A DNA stretch of 64,000 nucleotides from Litorimonas sp039975855 (GTDB lineage Bacteria > Pseudomonadota > Alphaproteobacteria > Caulobacterales > Maricaulaceae), in assembly GCA_039975855.1 (NCBI GenBank), contig JBDWGH010000002.1, forward strand, positions 124,001 through 188,000, read 5' to 3'. The notes below the pieces were generated by a model. That model saw only the letters and a program-made list of their open reading frames with translations. It ran no database searches and was not told the DNA's origin. Position numbers and translations under genes: made by a program. Positions 35,197 through 43,867 of this stretch are shown here, one piece after another; the first letter of the stretch is position 1, and each line of letters begins with the position of its first letter.

Positions 35197-36006
35197 TCAC
35201 CCTGCGGGATCGCTCATGGCTTCCATATTCGCGTCTGCCTGACGGATAGCGGCTTCCAAACGCTCTTCAGCGGTTTGTAAATTCTTCTTCGGATCTTGAT
35301 AAAAAGCCGTCAGTTTCATGATATTCAAGAAGGTCTTGTTTAAAATACGGCCTGGAAGCTTCATTGGGCGATCAAAATCAAACAGAAGAATCACGCGCTC
35401 TTCATCCGTATCATTCCAAACCTCGTGCTCATAAGTATCGTCAAAGACGAAAATCTCACCCTCTTTCCACGGTGTAATGGTATCATCGACTCGGATACGG
35501 CACTTCTCGCGGTCTTTGGGAATGATGAGACCAAGGTGAGAGCGCAAAATCCCCTTCGTCACACCCTTATGTGCCGGGATGTGATATCCAGGCGCAAGAA
35601 TTGAGAACATAGCCGTTTGGAGATTTGGCACAGTTTCCAGAATTTCTGATGTCTTCGGTGCGAGAGCAGCGTTTTTTTCCAAACGCTGACCAAAGCCAAA
35701 TAAAACGAAGGTTTTCCAGTTATTTTCTGTCGAGAGACGATATTGGTCAGGCGATACTTCGTGGAAGGTCGGTATAGCATCGCGGAATTTCAGGACTTCA
35801 CGCGCTTCGGCTTGGATAACTTCCCAATTATCCGTGAATTTTGACAAAAAGTCGAAATGCGCATTGTCGAGTTTCGGTGTATCTGGAACTTTGGATTGAC
35901 GACTTTGGAAAGCAGCGATCTTCCGAACGACTTTTTTACCATTGCGCTTCACGAAAGCCCGTCTTGGGTTCATTAAATGGGCGGGTTTATTTGCAGGTGT
36001 GGTCAT
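35197..36006 (-). CDS. AspH/LpxO-type 2-oxoglutarate-dependent hydroxylase
   Basis: A 269-residue aspartyl/asparaginyl beta-hydroxylase-fold dioxygenase. The iron and 2-oxoglutarate ligands are in PAHKGVTKGILRSHLGLI (about residue 155) and DDTYEHEVWN followed by ERVILLFDFDRPM. The same fold includes LpxO, which hydroxylates lipid A acyl chains. Its place at the end of the sphingolipid operon, 12 bases from the cyclopropane synthase, suggests that it hydroxylates a sphingolipid or other membrane lipid. That is an inference; a protein substrate is the alternative. The N-terminal 40 residues are basic. Confidence 0.85.
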   Translation of the reverse strand: MTTPANKPAHLMNPRRAFVKRNGKKVVRKIAAFQSRQSKVPDTPKLDNAHFDFLSKFTDNWEVIQAEAREVLKFRDAIPTFHEVSPDQYRLSTENNWKTFVLFGFGQRLEKNAALAPKTSEILETVPNLQTAMFSILAPGYHIPAHKGVTKGILRSHLGLIIPKDREKCRIRVDDTITPWKEGEIFVFDDTYEHEVWNDTDEERVILLFDFDRPMKLPGRILNKTFLNIMKLTAFYQDPKKNLQTAEERLEAAIRQADANMEAMSDPAG

Positions 36007-36018
36007 AACGGGCGCGCT

Positions 36019-37239
36019 TTACCCTCGCGCGCGTTCTTCGTCCACCATGTAATCCCGTGTGATTGGCAATGCACTCACATCCTTGGTTAGCTGTATCTGG
36101 AAATTCATGTGCTTTCCGTGAACGAAGGACAACTCAGAAATCGCCAGGTAAAACTCCCACATACGGAAGAATTCATCGCCCATCATCTCGATGATTTTAT
36201 CCTTATTCGCCTCGCACCTTTTGGCCCATTCCGCTAAAGTATAGCCATAGTGTAACCGTAGAAGCTCACAGTCAGTGACCCACAAACCCGCTTTTTCTAT
36301 TTCGGCAAAGGTTTCTGACAATGCAGGCGAATATCCGCCGGGAAAAATATATTTTCGAATCCAGGCTCCGGTGGTGCTTGGCCCGCCTTTTCTGCCGATC
36401 GAATGGACCAAAGCGACCCCTTCATCTGTCAGTAATTCACGGATACCGTTGAAATACTCAGCGAAATGACCAATCCCGACATGTTCAAACATCCCCACAG
36501 ATACGATACGATCAAACGGTCCGCCAACGTCGCGGTAGTCCTGTAAACGTATATCGACTTTACCTTCCAGACCTGCGTCTTTGACGCGTTGAACTGCGAG
36601 TTCGTGCTGTTGCGTGGAAAGGGTGACGCCAACCACTTCGACGTCATATTCTTGGGCCAGATAAATCGCCATACCACCCCAACCGCATCCAATATCCAGA
36701 ACGCGTTGATTCGGTTTCAGATTGAGCTTAGCGGCGATGTGTCGTTTCTTCGCCAGCTGAGCCTCTTCCAAAGACATTTCCAAGCTCGGCCAATACGCGC
36801 AGCTATATTGCATATCAGCATCTAGAAAGAGGCGATAAAGCTCGTTGGAGATATCGTAATGAGCTTTGACATTTTCCGAACTCGTCGCGCGCGGATTACG
36901 TTGATGCCAGCGCCGGATCTTCTTCTGCCAAGCTTTGATTTTGGATCGGATAGGTCCCTTGCGTAAACCATCCCTATTATGAGCAAAAACGTTCAGAAAA
37001 TCATAGATCGTGCAATCGACCATTTCCAAGCGGCCGTCCATATAGGCTTCGCCTGCAATTAGCTCCGGATTCTTGACGAGCTGGAATGGAAGTTTGGGGT
37101 CGTTTATCCGAATGGCTGCAGATGGATTTCCACCCGGCCCATAAGTTGTAGAAGACCCATCCGGCAAAAAAACGGTTAGCGCTCCGGTTGATACGAAGCG
37201 CGTCATAACTTTATTGAGTAGCGATGTTCCGATAGTCAT
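36019..37239 (-). CDS. cfa: Cyclopropane-fatty-acyl-phospholipid synthase-like methyltransferase
   Basis: A SAM-dependent methyltransferase of about 406 residues acting on lipid acyl double bonds. N-terminal lipid-binding domain, then AHYDISNELYRLFLDADMQYSCAYW-type region (split here as AHYDISNELYRLFL and DMQYSCAYW), SAM motif VLDIGCGWGGMAIYLAQ (about residue 195), MFEHVG and the C-terminal RIRDYALTL-like LHYGYTLAEW. The start at MTIGTSLL follows AGGAG. It lies between the cytidylyltransferase and AspH genes in one run, so its substrate may be the unsaturated acyl chain of a sphingolipid or phospholipid. Related enzymes also methylate other lipids. Confidence 0.88.
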   Translation of the reverse strand: MTIGTSLLNKVMTRFVSTGALTVFLPDGSSTTYGPGGNPSAAIRINDPKLPFQLVKNPELIAGEAYMDGRLEMVDCTIYDFLNVFAHNRDGLRKGPIRSKIKAWQKKIRRWHQRNPRATSSENVKAHYDISNELYRLFLDADMQYSCAYWPSLEMSLEEAQLAKKRHIAAKLNLKPNQRVLDIGCGWGGMAIYLAQEYDVEVVGVTLSTQQHELAVQRVKDAGLEGKVDIRLQDYRDVGGPFDRIVSVGMFEHVGIGHFAEYFNGIRELLTDEGVALVHSIGRKGGPSTTGAWIRKYIFPGGYSPALSETFAEIEKAGLWVTDCELLRLHYGYTLAEWAKRCEANKDKIIEMMGDEFFRMWEFYLAISELSFVHGKHMNFQIQLTKDVSALPITRDYMVDEERARG

Positions 37240-37281
37240 GATTTCTCCTGACAATCCGCTCACTCACTCTCAAATCACGAT

Positions 37282-38037
37282 TTAGATAACAGCGAAACGC
37301 TTTCTAGCTGTTTCTGAATCCCCGAAGAGAGAGCGGCAGATCTCATAGTCTTCCGGCGTATCCAATTCGGACCACTCGGCGCCTTTTATATTGATTGTAT
37401 CAATGTATTGGCCGGATTGTGCCAGGCCATGGATAGCGGACAAGAACCAACTTTTTGTACCATCCGACGTTTTCATCAAACGTTTTAACTCGTTCCGAAA
37501 AACCTTAGGCCCTGCGTTCATGAAACGCAGCATGCCGATTGATTCGCCATCTGTCTCCGTAAGCGGCAACGTCTTCCCAATCGCAGTAAGCTGTGACCCA
37601 TCAAGCGTCACTTTCATATCGTCCCCGTCATAATATCCCTTTTGGTCAATTGTGACGGCGATGTCTTTGGCGGGTGCCGCGAGAACAGTTTGAAGCAGTT
37701 CAGGCGAGAAAAGCGTGTCGCCATTAATGAGAAGGAAATCCTGACGCATAGATTTACGAGCCATCCAGCAGGATGCGAGATTATCGGCGACCTGGAAAAA
37801 TGGATTAAAGAGGGTTTTAACTCGAGGCCCGCTCTTTCGGGCTTTGATTTGAGCTTTGACCATGTGGCTATTGAAGCCAGTAATGACTGTTGCAGTCTTG
37901 ACGCCATGTGCCGCAAGGGTATCGAGCTGCATACCAAGAACGGTCGTGTTTCCAATTGGCAAAAGACATTTCGGCAGGTCAGTTGTCAGCGGCAATAAAC
38001 GTGACCCGCGACCTGCGGCAAGAATTATGGCGTGCAT
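37282..38037 (-). CDS. Phosphocholine/inositol-phosphate cytidylyltransferase-like enzyme
   Basis: A 251-residue sugar-nucleotidyltransferase-fold enzyme. The signature AIILAAGRGSRLLPLTTD and PKCLLPIGN at the N-terminus binds the NTP, and DFLLINGDTLFS is the metal-binding acidic motif (about residue 105). The form resembles LicC-type CTP:phosphocholine cytidylyltransferases and inositol-1-phosphate cytidylyltransferases, which make CDP-alcohols. Between the HAD phosphatase and cfa genes, it may prepare a CDP-activated head group for the phosphotransferase upstream. Nucleotide and alcohol specificity are not readable. Confidence 0.82.
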   Translation of the reverse strand: MHAIILAAGRGSRLLPLTTDLPKCLLPIGNTTVLGMQLDTLAAHGVKTATVITGFNSHMVKAQIKARKSGPRVKTLFNPFFQVADNLASCWMARKSMRQDFLLINGDTLFSPELLQTVLAAPAKDIAVTIDQKGYYDGDDMKVTLDGSQLTAIGKTLPLTETDGESIGMLRFMNAGPKVFRNELKRLMKTSDGTKSWFLSAIHGLAQSGQYIDTINIKGAEWSELDTPEDYEICRSLFGDSETARKRFAVI

Positions 38038-38062
38038 GTTAGCCCTTTAAATTTCGCTTTGT

Positions 38063-38746
38063 TTAATTGGACCAGCTAACAGTTTCGAAACCGTAAACCC
38101 GAGCCGCTTTCAACAATTTACTATCTCCATTTACAGACACGCCCTTGTCCGCAAATTTCAAAACAGGCAAGTCTGAATGACTGTCCGTGTACATAGTGAT
38201 ATGTGCGGACTCACGTTGAAAATCATCAAATGTTTCCAAACATTTCCGAAGTTGATCAAGTTTTCCTGGCCCGTAGCAATTTTCTGATCCGAAATGACGG
38301 GCACATATCTGGCTCTCACCCTCACCTTTCCAAGCAAGTTTTGTGGAAACCACCGTCTTAATTCCAAGTCGTTTTGCAATCGCCTCAACGACGATATCCG
38401 CGCCCGCTGATGCGATTAGTATATGATCTCCAGCGGCGCGATGCGCCTCTATTTGCCTAACCGCACCGGGACGCAGACCCGAGCGAACTTCTTCGTCTGC
38501 GAATTCTTCGGCCAACTTTTGTAGTTCGGCCCTAGTTTTTCCGCTTAAACTCCAGCGCAGCATGGAACGCTTGACCGAGATACGTTCCAGCGGCCCGACC
38601 TTATAGATAAATTGCCCTATTCCTGCGCGTGCCCACATAGCGAGCAATTTCCCTGGACTACCCCTAAGAGCCTGCGAAACAAACCGTCCCCACGTCCCGC
38701 GAGTTGTGATTGTTTCATCCAAATCGAAAACGGCGTAGCGCTGCAC
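38063..38746 (-). CDS. HAD-IB family phosphatase
   Basis: About 227 residues, phosphoserine-phosphatase-like. Motif I AVFDLDETITTRGTW, motif II LIASAGAD, motif III Lys in GPGKLDQL, motif IV TMYTDSHSDLPVL. The start is a GTG 2 bases after the stop codon of the fusion gene; an ATG at 38800 would overlap it by 50 bases. By analogy with phosphatidylglycerophosphate or inositol-phosphate phosphatases, it may remove a terminal phosphate from a head-group intermediate made by the adjacent phosphotransferase. That role is inferred from position. Confidence 0.83.
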   Translation of the reverse strand: MQRYAVFDLDETITTRGTWGRFVSQALRGSPGKLLAMWARAGIGQFIYKVGPLERISVKRSMLRWSLSGKTRAELQKLAEEFADEEVRSGLRPGAVRQIEAHRAAGDHILIASAGADIVVEAIAKRLGIKTVVSTKLAWKGEGESQICARHFGSENCYGPGKLDQLRKCLETFDDFQRESAHITMYTDSHSDLPVLKFADKGVSVNGDSKLLKAARVYGFETVSWSN

Positions 38747-38750
38747 AGCT

Positions 38751-41255
38751 TTACGCGTCCATCCAACTGGCAATCGGGCGCTGCGCAAAAATTCCCGCAA
38801 TTAGCGTGACAAAATTCGCTGCGATACATACCCATGTCCAGATTGCGATAAGTAAGAATGCCCAATACCCTGCACCTGCCCAAACCGCGGTCAGAATAAT
38901 ACCGATCATCATTATGAATGTATTCGGATTGCGACGGGCAATGAAGAACCGTAGTCCCGAATTGAACCGGGTCCAAACATGAATATGGAATCCATGTTGG
39001 CGCATGAAGATACCTTCAATCACGCGGTCAACAACATATCCAATCCATATGGCGAGCAAGGCCATGAATAACGGTTCAGACAATCCGTAGGTTCCACCCA
39101 GGCCAATAAACCAAGCCCAGTACCAAAAAGGAGGATGAATTAAATCAATACCATGGTCATAGATATTGCCCCAACTCGAGTAGGTCATTGTCGTTCGTGC
39201 GAGCTTCCCATCCACTGTATCCAAGAATGTCATGGTCCAACCGCATAAGAAGCCCAGCGCCCAATGAGCGTTCCAGAAAAAATATGTAGCCGCTAACATC
39301 AAGACGAACCCAATAGTCGTCACTTGGTTTGGGGAAAGCCGTAAATAAGCGCAAAGGCGCGTGACATAAAATGCTGGCACTGGCCAGAACCATTTCGTGA
39401 CGAAATCAGTAATGCCCTTGTAAGAGCTTTTGAACTGACGGCGCATGATATCGAGTATTGGCGTTGTTTTGGTATCCAGGACATAAGGCGCTTCCTGTTT
39501 ACGCAAAGATTTGATGTAACCGTCATTTACATCGGACGGAGCAACAGTCTTAAAATCAGTTCCAACCAATGCATTCGCATCTTCGCCGATCAGTGCCTCA
39601 GCCTCCGCTTGGGTCGCAGAAGACAGGCTGACGATCGTCCCTTTTTCAATGAGCGCGAGACGGTCTGTAACAGCGAAGGATTTAGAGAGCTCAGCACTCA
39701 TAATCCAATCGATATGGTGCCAAATTCCGCGATCCTCGATGGATAATGGCAAAGTCACATCCGCCCCTGCTTTTTTGAAAGCGCGTGTCTGCCATTCCCG
39801 AACAGGCAGCCCCCAAATTCTCGCCTCGCTTTCGCCAATCAAGCCAAAACCCGGAGCCGGAGCGCCCTCGGGCAACCCTCCACTTTCTTGTTGTCTCACA
39901 ATCTTGTTCAAAGCCTGTTTCGCAAGCCACATTACCAAACCGACCGCCACAAGGTTCCCTGCGATCGCGGCCCAACCGGGCGCCATATGTCCAATCGTGG
40001 CGCTAAGTGCAAAGAAGGATATTATATATACGACAACGCCTGCACCACGGGCAAAGATTGCGCGCTCAGGATGGTCAGTCGCATATAGTACGGGATAAAG
40101 AGGCGCCGCCATTCCCAACACTGCAGCCGCTGGAACCAAAAGCGACGCAAGCGGCGCAACTTCGCGGTAATCTTCCGAGAAGAAAAACCCAAACAAAGGC
40201 CCAACAGAAATCCAAATCATGAGCGACGCCAACAAGCCTACTGAAAGGAGGATAAAGGCAGAGCGCATCACCAAACGCCAAATTTTCGCGGCCTCTCCTG
40301 CCGTCACCATCTTGGCGAGTTCTGGATAAATAACCTGATCCAAAAGCTTAAAGCCCTCGGATAAGAGCTTGGCGATCTCTTCGGCCCATTTATAGACTGT
40401 TACCCAAACTGGCCCAAAGACGCCCATCACCAAAAGCACTGGAAGATGCACATTCATAGCCGCAAGCGAAGAGTCGACATTGGCCTTCCAGACAAATGGC
40501 CAAACACCTTTTCGCCTACGGAAAATACTGGATTTTGTTCGCCAGAATAATCCTAGGAGATTACGCTTGGCTAGCTCCATCCCCGATAAAACGGGGAGCA
40601 TGATGTAATCGACGAGAGATCCGGCAAACCATGCCAGAAGGTAGCCTTCCAGTCCTGCCCCTGTCAGCGCTGCAATAATAACCCCGATTAAGCGCACACC
40701 GGTCATAATCATTGCGTGCCAAGCCAAAACTTCAAATCGATCAAAGAGCCTGAAAACGCCAATTGAGGACCCTCGAAACCGTATCAAAAGAAGCGAGCAA
40801 TAGAAGATCGCCATCGGATAGAGTGACCGCATATCGACATCGCCGGGCAGTTGATCGAAAATGACCGGGAACTTATCTTGAAGCAGAATGAATACCGGAA
40901 ATAACGAAACAGCCGCAACAAAAGCGACGACAGCGGAAATAACATCCAGTTTAAACCCAAATTTGATCAAACTTGCCAAACCTGGAGCATCATCGTTTTT
41001 GATGTCATCCATGCCGAAACGGATAATCGTTTGCCACGCCTGAAAGGTTGCCAATTGTGCAAAAAATAGGTGATAGGTGTGGAGGAAAAGGACAATACCA
41101 AGTGTTGCGATACTGATTGTTTTCGAAGCAATTGCAAGACAGAGCAGCCCAAATAAAGCGCCTAGAGCTTTCGACCCCAGCATTAATCCCGCATTGGCAG
41201 CGACTCGTTTCTCCACACTTTTCGTAGAGAGAATTGAAAGATCAGGCGTACTCAT
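38751..41255 (-). CDS. Flippase-like domain fused to MobA-like and CDP-alcohol phosphotransferase domains
   Basis: An uninterrupted 834-residue protein in three parts. Residues 1 to about 445 are a polytopic Wzx/MurJ/MATE-like transporter with around 12 helices. Residues about 455-560 look like a degenerate nucleotidyltransferase domain (EARIWGLPVREWQTRAFKKA lacks the NTP-binding Gly/Lys loop). From about 580 on is a CDP-alcohol phosphotransferase, entered by the usual LSPNQVTTIGF, with the full catalytic pattern D-xx-DG-xx-AR-x8-G-xxx-D-xxx-D (DTVDGKLAR, then GNIYDHGID, about 675-705). Middle plus end match inositol-phosphate-transferring enzymes that carry a nucleotidyltransferase domain. 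The fusion to a flippase is unusual. It overlaps the preceding nucleotidyltransferase gene by 4 bases. It probably attaches and may translocate a sphingolipid head group. Confidence 0.85.
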   Translation of the reverse strand: MSTPDLSILSTKSVEKRVAANAGLMLGSKALGALFGLLCLAIASKTISIATLGIVLFLHTYHLFFAQLATFQAWQTIIRFGMDDIKNDDAPGLASLIKFGFKLDVISAVVAFVAAVSLFPVFILLQDKFPVIFDQLPGDVDMRSLYPMAIFYCSLLLIRFRGSSIGVFRLFDRFEVLAWHAMIMTGVRLIGVIIAALTGAGLEGYLLAWFAGSLVDYIMLPVLSGMELAKRNLLGLFWRTKSSIFRRRKGVWPFVWKANVDSSLAAMNVHLPVLLVMGVFGPVWVTVYKWAEEIAKLLSEGFKLLDQVIYPELAKMVTAGEAAKIWRLVMRSAFILLSVGLLASLMIWISVGPLFGFFFSEDYREVAPLASLLVPAAAVLGMAAPLYPVLYATDHPERAIFARGAGVVVYIISFFALSATIGHMAPGWAAIAGNLVAVGLVMWLAKQALNKIVRQQESGGLPEGAPAPGFGLIGESEARIWGLPVREWQTRAFKKAGADVTLPLSIEDRGIWHHIDWIMSAELSKSFAVTDRLALIEKGTIVSLSSATQAEAEALIGEDANALVGTDFKTVAPSDVNDGYIKSLRKQEAPYVLDTKTTPILDIMRRQFKSSYKGITDFVTKWFWPVPAFYVTRLCAYLRLSPNQVTTIGFVLMLAATYFFWNAHWALGFLCGWTMTFLDTVDGKLARTTMTYSSWGNIYDHGIDLIHPPFWYWAWFIGLGGTYGLSEPLFMALLAIWIGYVVDRVIEGIFMRQHGFHIHVWTRFNSGLRFFIARRNPNTFIMMIGIILTAVWAGAGYWAFLLIAIWTWVCIAANFVTLIAGIFAQRPIASWMDA

Positions 41256-41998
41256 GTCGCACGCATCCGCAATATTGTTTCAACCAATTCCAAATCCGAA
41301 GGTTTATCAACATCGATCGCCGCTTCTGCGAAAGGAAGTAAAACCGGAGCCGCCGTAATCCCAATGCGATCGGCTGCATAATCGAATGCCCCTTTTAGGG
41401 TCAGACGCCCGGCCGCATATTTTATTCCGATACCCACACCAACTTTCCGCGCGAGCTTCAGCGGGTTTTTCCGGAGATGTTGTACGGATTGCCAGAAAGC
41501 GATGGCTTTCAAACCCTCTTCATTAGCGATGTAGAACAAATTGCACCCGGAAACAGCCTCATCAGCAAAGCGTAAATATGTTCGTTTTGTTTCGGGATAT
41601 TCCGCTTGAATGACGGTTTCCGTGGCCAAGCCAACGCAAATATCCGTCCCCGCAGCTTCGGCGCCCTCGGTGAAGCTTTGGATCATTCCTTCCGTTAAAA
41701 GTGCATGATCACATGTCGTCACTAAACACGGATATTCATTGATCTCTTCAAGCCCAAGCGCAACGCTATCCGCGGGCCCTTTTCCACTCGAAACTTGTTT
41801 AAGACCACTCTTTGAATACCCTGAAATATATAGTTTTTCTGACAACCCTGCATTCCCAAGCGCGGAGACAACGCGATTCAGCATAGGTATGCCCGCAATC
41901 GGAATCTCTGCCTTATGGGAAACCCCCGCTTCCTCGCAAAGAGGATCGACCACGCCGTCCCTTTGGCCTGCCAAAATCAATACCGCTTTGGTCATCAA
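41252..41998 (-). CDS. MobA-like nucleotidyltransferase of the sphingolipid locus
   Basis: A 248-residue NTP-transferase-fold protein. It starts AVLILAGQRDGVVDPLCEEAG and has KAEIPIAGIPMLNRVVSA and LVTTCDHALLTEGMI (acidic metal motif, about residue 98). The LAGQRDG loop differs from the usual LAGGxSxRMG of MobA, so molybdenum-cofactor work is unlikely. It overlaps both bCerS and the fusion gene by 4 bases, so it belongs to the same translational unit. A nucleotidyltransferase gene also lies near bcerS in Caulobacter and is implicated there in anionic sphingolipid head groups; equivalence is inferred. Confidence 0.78.
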   Translation of the reverse strand: MMTKAVLILAGQRDGVVDPLCEEAGVSHKAEIPIAGIPMLNRVVSALGNAGLSEKLYISGYSKSGLKQVSSGKGPADSVALGLEEINEYPCLVTTCDHALLTEGMIQSFTEGAEAAGTDICVGLATETVIQAEYPETKRTYLRFADEAVSGCNLFYIANEEGLKAIAFWQSVQHLRKNPLKLARKVGVGIGIKYAAGRLTLKGAFDYAADRIGITAAPVLLPFAEAAIDVDKPSDLELVETILRMRAT

Positions 41999-43158
41999 CC
42001 AATCCGTTTTTCGTACATGCGGTACGTTTTGTAAGGTTTCGCACTGGCTTGTTTGCAGATTGAAATCATACCCTCATTGTCCTCGAGAATCCACGACAGC
42101 TCGCAATGTGTAAAACCTGCTTGCCGAGCAACTTCAAACGATTCCTCACACAATGCTGCTATCAGGGCGAGGCCTTTGCGTGTGTTATGATATTTTTGTC
42201 GTAAACCCATCAAAGGAATACGCGCTTGCTTCGCTTTCTGCGTTTTCAGTCGGTAGACCAATTTAGCCCAATTAAACGGTAACAGTTTCCCATCAAACCC
42301 ACGCGCCAGCTCATTGAGGTCTGGCAAAAGACATAAAAATGCCGCCAATTCCCCGTCAATGGAGCCCATCAAAAACCGTTCTGGCGCAATAAGAGGCTTC
42401 ATTTCCTTCGCGAGGTGCTGAATGGCGTCATCTGGGAACGGCAAAAACCCCCAATTTTCTGACCAAGCATCATTAAAGATATGCATGGCACGGGTGACTT
42501 CACCGTTGAAATCTTTGGCGTCTAGTGTCCGCCATGTGATCGCATCAGAGCGCTCCGCGTAATCCACCATCATTCGAGTCATTTTTGGACGCGGATAGCC
42601 TTCATTCAAATCCGCCTGAAATGCCAACATGTCGATAGCTTTCGAGAATCCTGCAGCCTCAACCGCTGGAGCGTAATAAGGCCGCCCGTAAGACATCAAT
42701 ACAACATTGGTGTCATCAAAGCCGTCAACCAACAGTCCCACCTCTTCATTTACGCCCCATTGTGCGGGTCCGACTATCAGAGATCGACCTTTTTCCTTGG
42801 CCCAGTTTTGCGCCTCTTCCAAAAGCGTCGATAGGACGTCGGAATCCTCAATCGCATCGAAATATCCAAAGAAGGCTGTTTCCGCGTCATGATGGGTGTC
42901 GTGTGCGGGATTTGTGAAGGCTGCGATACGGCCAACATCTTGACCATCGCGGACAGCGAGAAACAATTGACGATCCAAATTAGCGGCGGCCGGGTTTTTC
43001 TTAGGATCAAGCTGCTCCGCCCGTTCCAAACGTAGCGGCGGCGCCCACGCAGATTGCCCGCGATACAAATCATAAGGCAAAGCTAGAAAGCGTTTTATCT
43101 CGGAAGGCGTCTCAACCTTCACGATAGCGATATTAGTTTTGACGGCTGACACAGCCAC
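41995..43158 (-). CDS. bcerS: Bacterial ceramide synthase-like acyltransferase (bCerS)
   Basis: A 387-residue GNAT-type protein. The early segment FLALPYDLYRGQSAWAPPLR, then VGRIAAF (about residue 75), LIVGPAQWGVNEEVGLLVDG, and a C-terminal domain with YHNTRKGLALIAALCEES and THCELSWILEDNEGM are as expected for the double-domain acyltransferase that N-acylates (keto)sphinganine in Caulobacter. Length and motif layout fit that family; closely related unassigned GNAT proteins of non-sphingolipid bacteria are the alternative. The spt, acp and ligase genes 6 kb away support the call. Second gene of the minus-strand operon after DUF2141. Confidence 0.82.
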   Translation of the reverse strand: MAVSAVKTNIAIVKVETPSEIKRFLALPYDLYRGQSAWAPPLRLERAEQLDPKKNPAAANLDRQLFLAVRDGQDVGRIAAFTNPAHDTHHDAETAFFGYFDAIEDSDVLSTLLEEAQNWAKEKGRSLIVGPAQWGVNEEVGLLVDGFDDTNVVLMSYGRPYYAPAVEAAGFSKAIDMLAFQADLNEGYPRPKMTRMMVDYAERSDAITWRTLDAKDFNGEVTRAMHIFNDAWSENWGFLPFPDDAIQHLAKEMKPLIAPERFLMGSIDGELAAFLCLLPDLNELARGFDGKLLPFNWAKLVYRLKTQKAKQARIPLMGLRQKYHNTRKGLALIAALCEESFEVARQAGFTHCELSWILEDNEGMISICKQASAKPYKTYRMYEKRIG

Positions 43159-43202
43159 CTCCGACCCAAAATTAAGTTCGAACGGCTATCCGCGTCTTGC
43201 GG

Positions 43203-43766
43203 CTAAAGGTCAACCAAATGAATGTCTATCTCTACGCCTTCCATCGGCACATCAAAGCCGGTCTCCGAAAATTTGGGCAGGCGTAAGGATTTTATCTCTG
43301 GGTTATTGGACAAACCATACGGCTCTTTAGGTTTGAAATTCCAAGCCTTTTTCAGCCGGCGATCACCGTCTAGGTCATGATAGGCCACAACTGCATATTC
43401 CCCCGGACGTGGAAGATTAATACAGACTTTTTGCGGCCCCTCATCAGCGGGTACCCGGATACGGCGTAACTTTCCTTCTTTTTTGAGAAAGTTATTCTCG
43501 CCGAATAATTCGAGTTTCAAAATACCGCCTGGCGACACATTGTGAATGCTGACACGAATTTGCAAAGCGCCGGGGACACATGTGTCGGACTTATCTTTGT
43601 CGTAAAGCTCCAAACCCGTTGCAATTCCGATTGCCGACCGAGGTCGCTCAGGCTTGGCATTTTCGCTATCACCGTCGCTTTGCGCAGCGGCAATAGCCGG
43701 CGTGGCAGCCAACGCTAGCATGACGAAAGCTTTAGCAAATTTACTCATATAGGTGTTTGATTTCAT
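43203..43766 (-). CDS. DUF2141-family exported protein
   Basis: 187 residues with a signal peptide (LALAATPAIAAAQ) and a DUF2141 domain: LQIRVSIHNVSPGGILKLEL, CINLPRPGEYAVVAYHDLDG (about residue 120) and FKPKEPYGLSNN. The domain is a periplasmic beta-sandwich of unknown function. It leads the operon that continues with bcerS (44-base gap). A soluble periplasmic step in sphingolipid handling, such as lipid binding during export, is a plausible but unproven role. Confidence 0.85.
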   Translation of the reverse strand: MKSNTYMSKFAKAFVMLALAATPAIAAAQSDGDSENAKPERPRSAIGIATGLELYDKDKSDTCVPGALQIRVSIHNVSPGGILKLELFGENNFLKKEGKLRRIRVPADEGPQKVCINLPRPGEYAVVAYHDLDGDRRLKKAWNFKPKEPYGLSNNPEIKSLRLPKFSETGFDVPMEGVEIDIHLVDL

Positions 43767-43867
43767 AACCCTATTTTCCTAAGCCCGTTTGAGCCCAAAA
43801 AAGGGCGTTCCCTGTTTATATGGGAATTCTACACTCGAGCGTAAAGGCGTAATCACAGACCTGTTAT

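Noticed and set aside
41252..41998. MobA, molybdenum cofactor guanylyltransferase
   Set aside because: The N-terminal loop is LAGQRDG and not the MobA form, and the gene is locked into the ceramide operon by 4-base overlaps.
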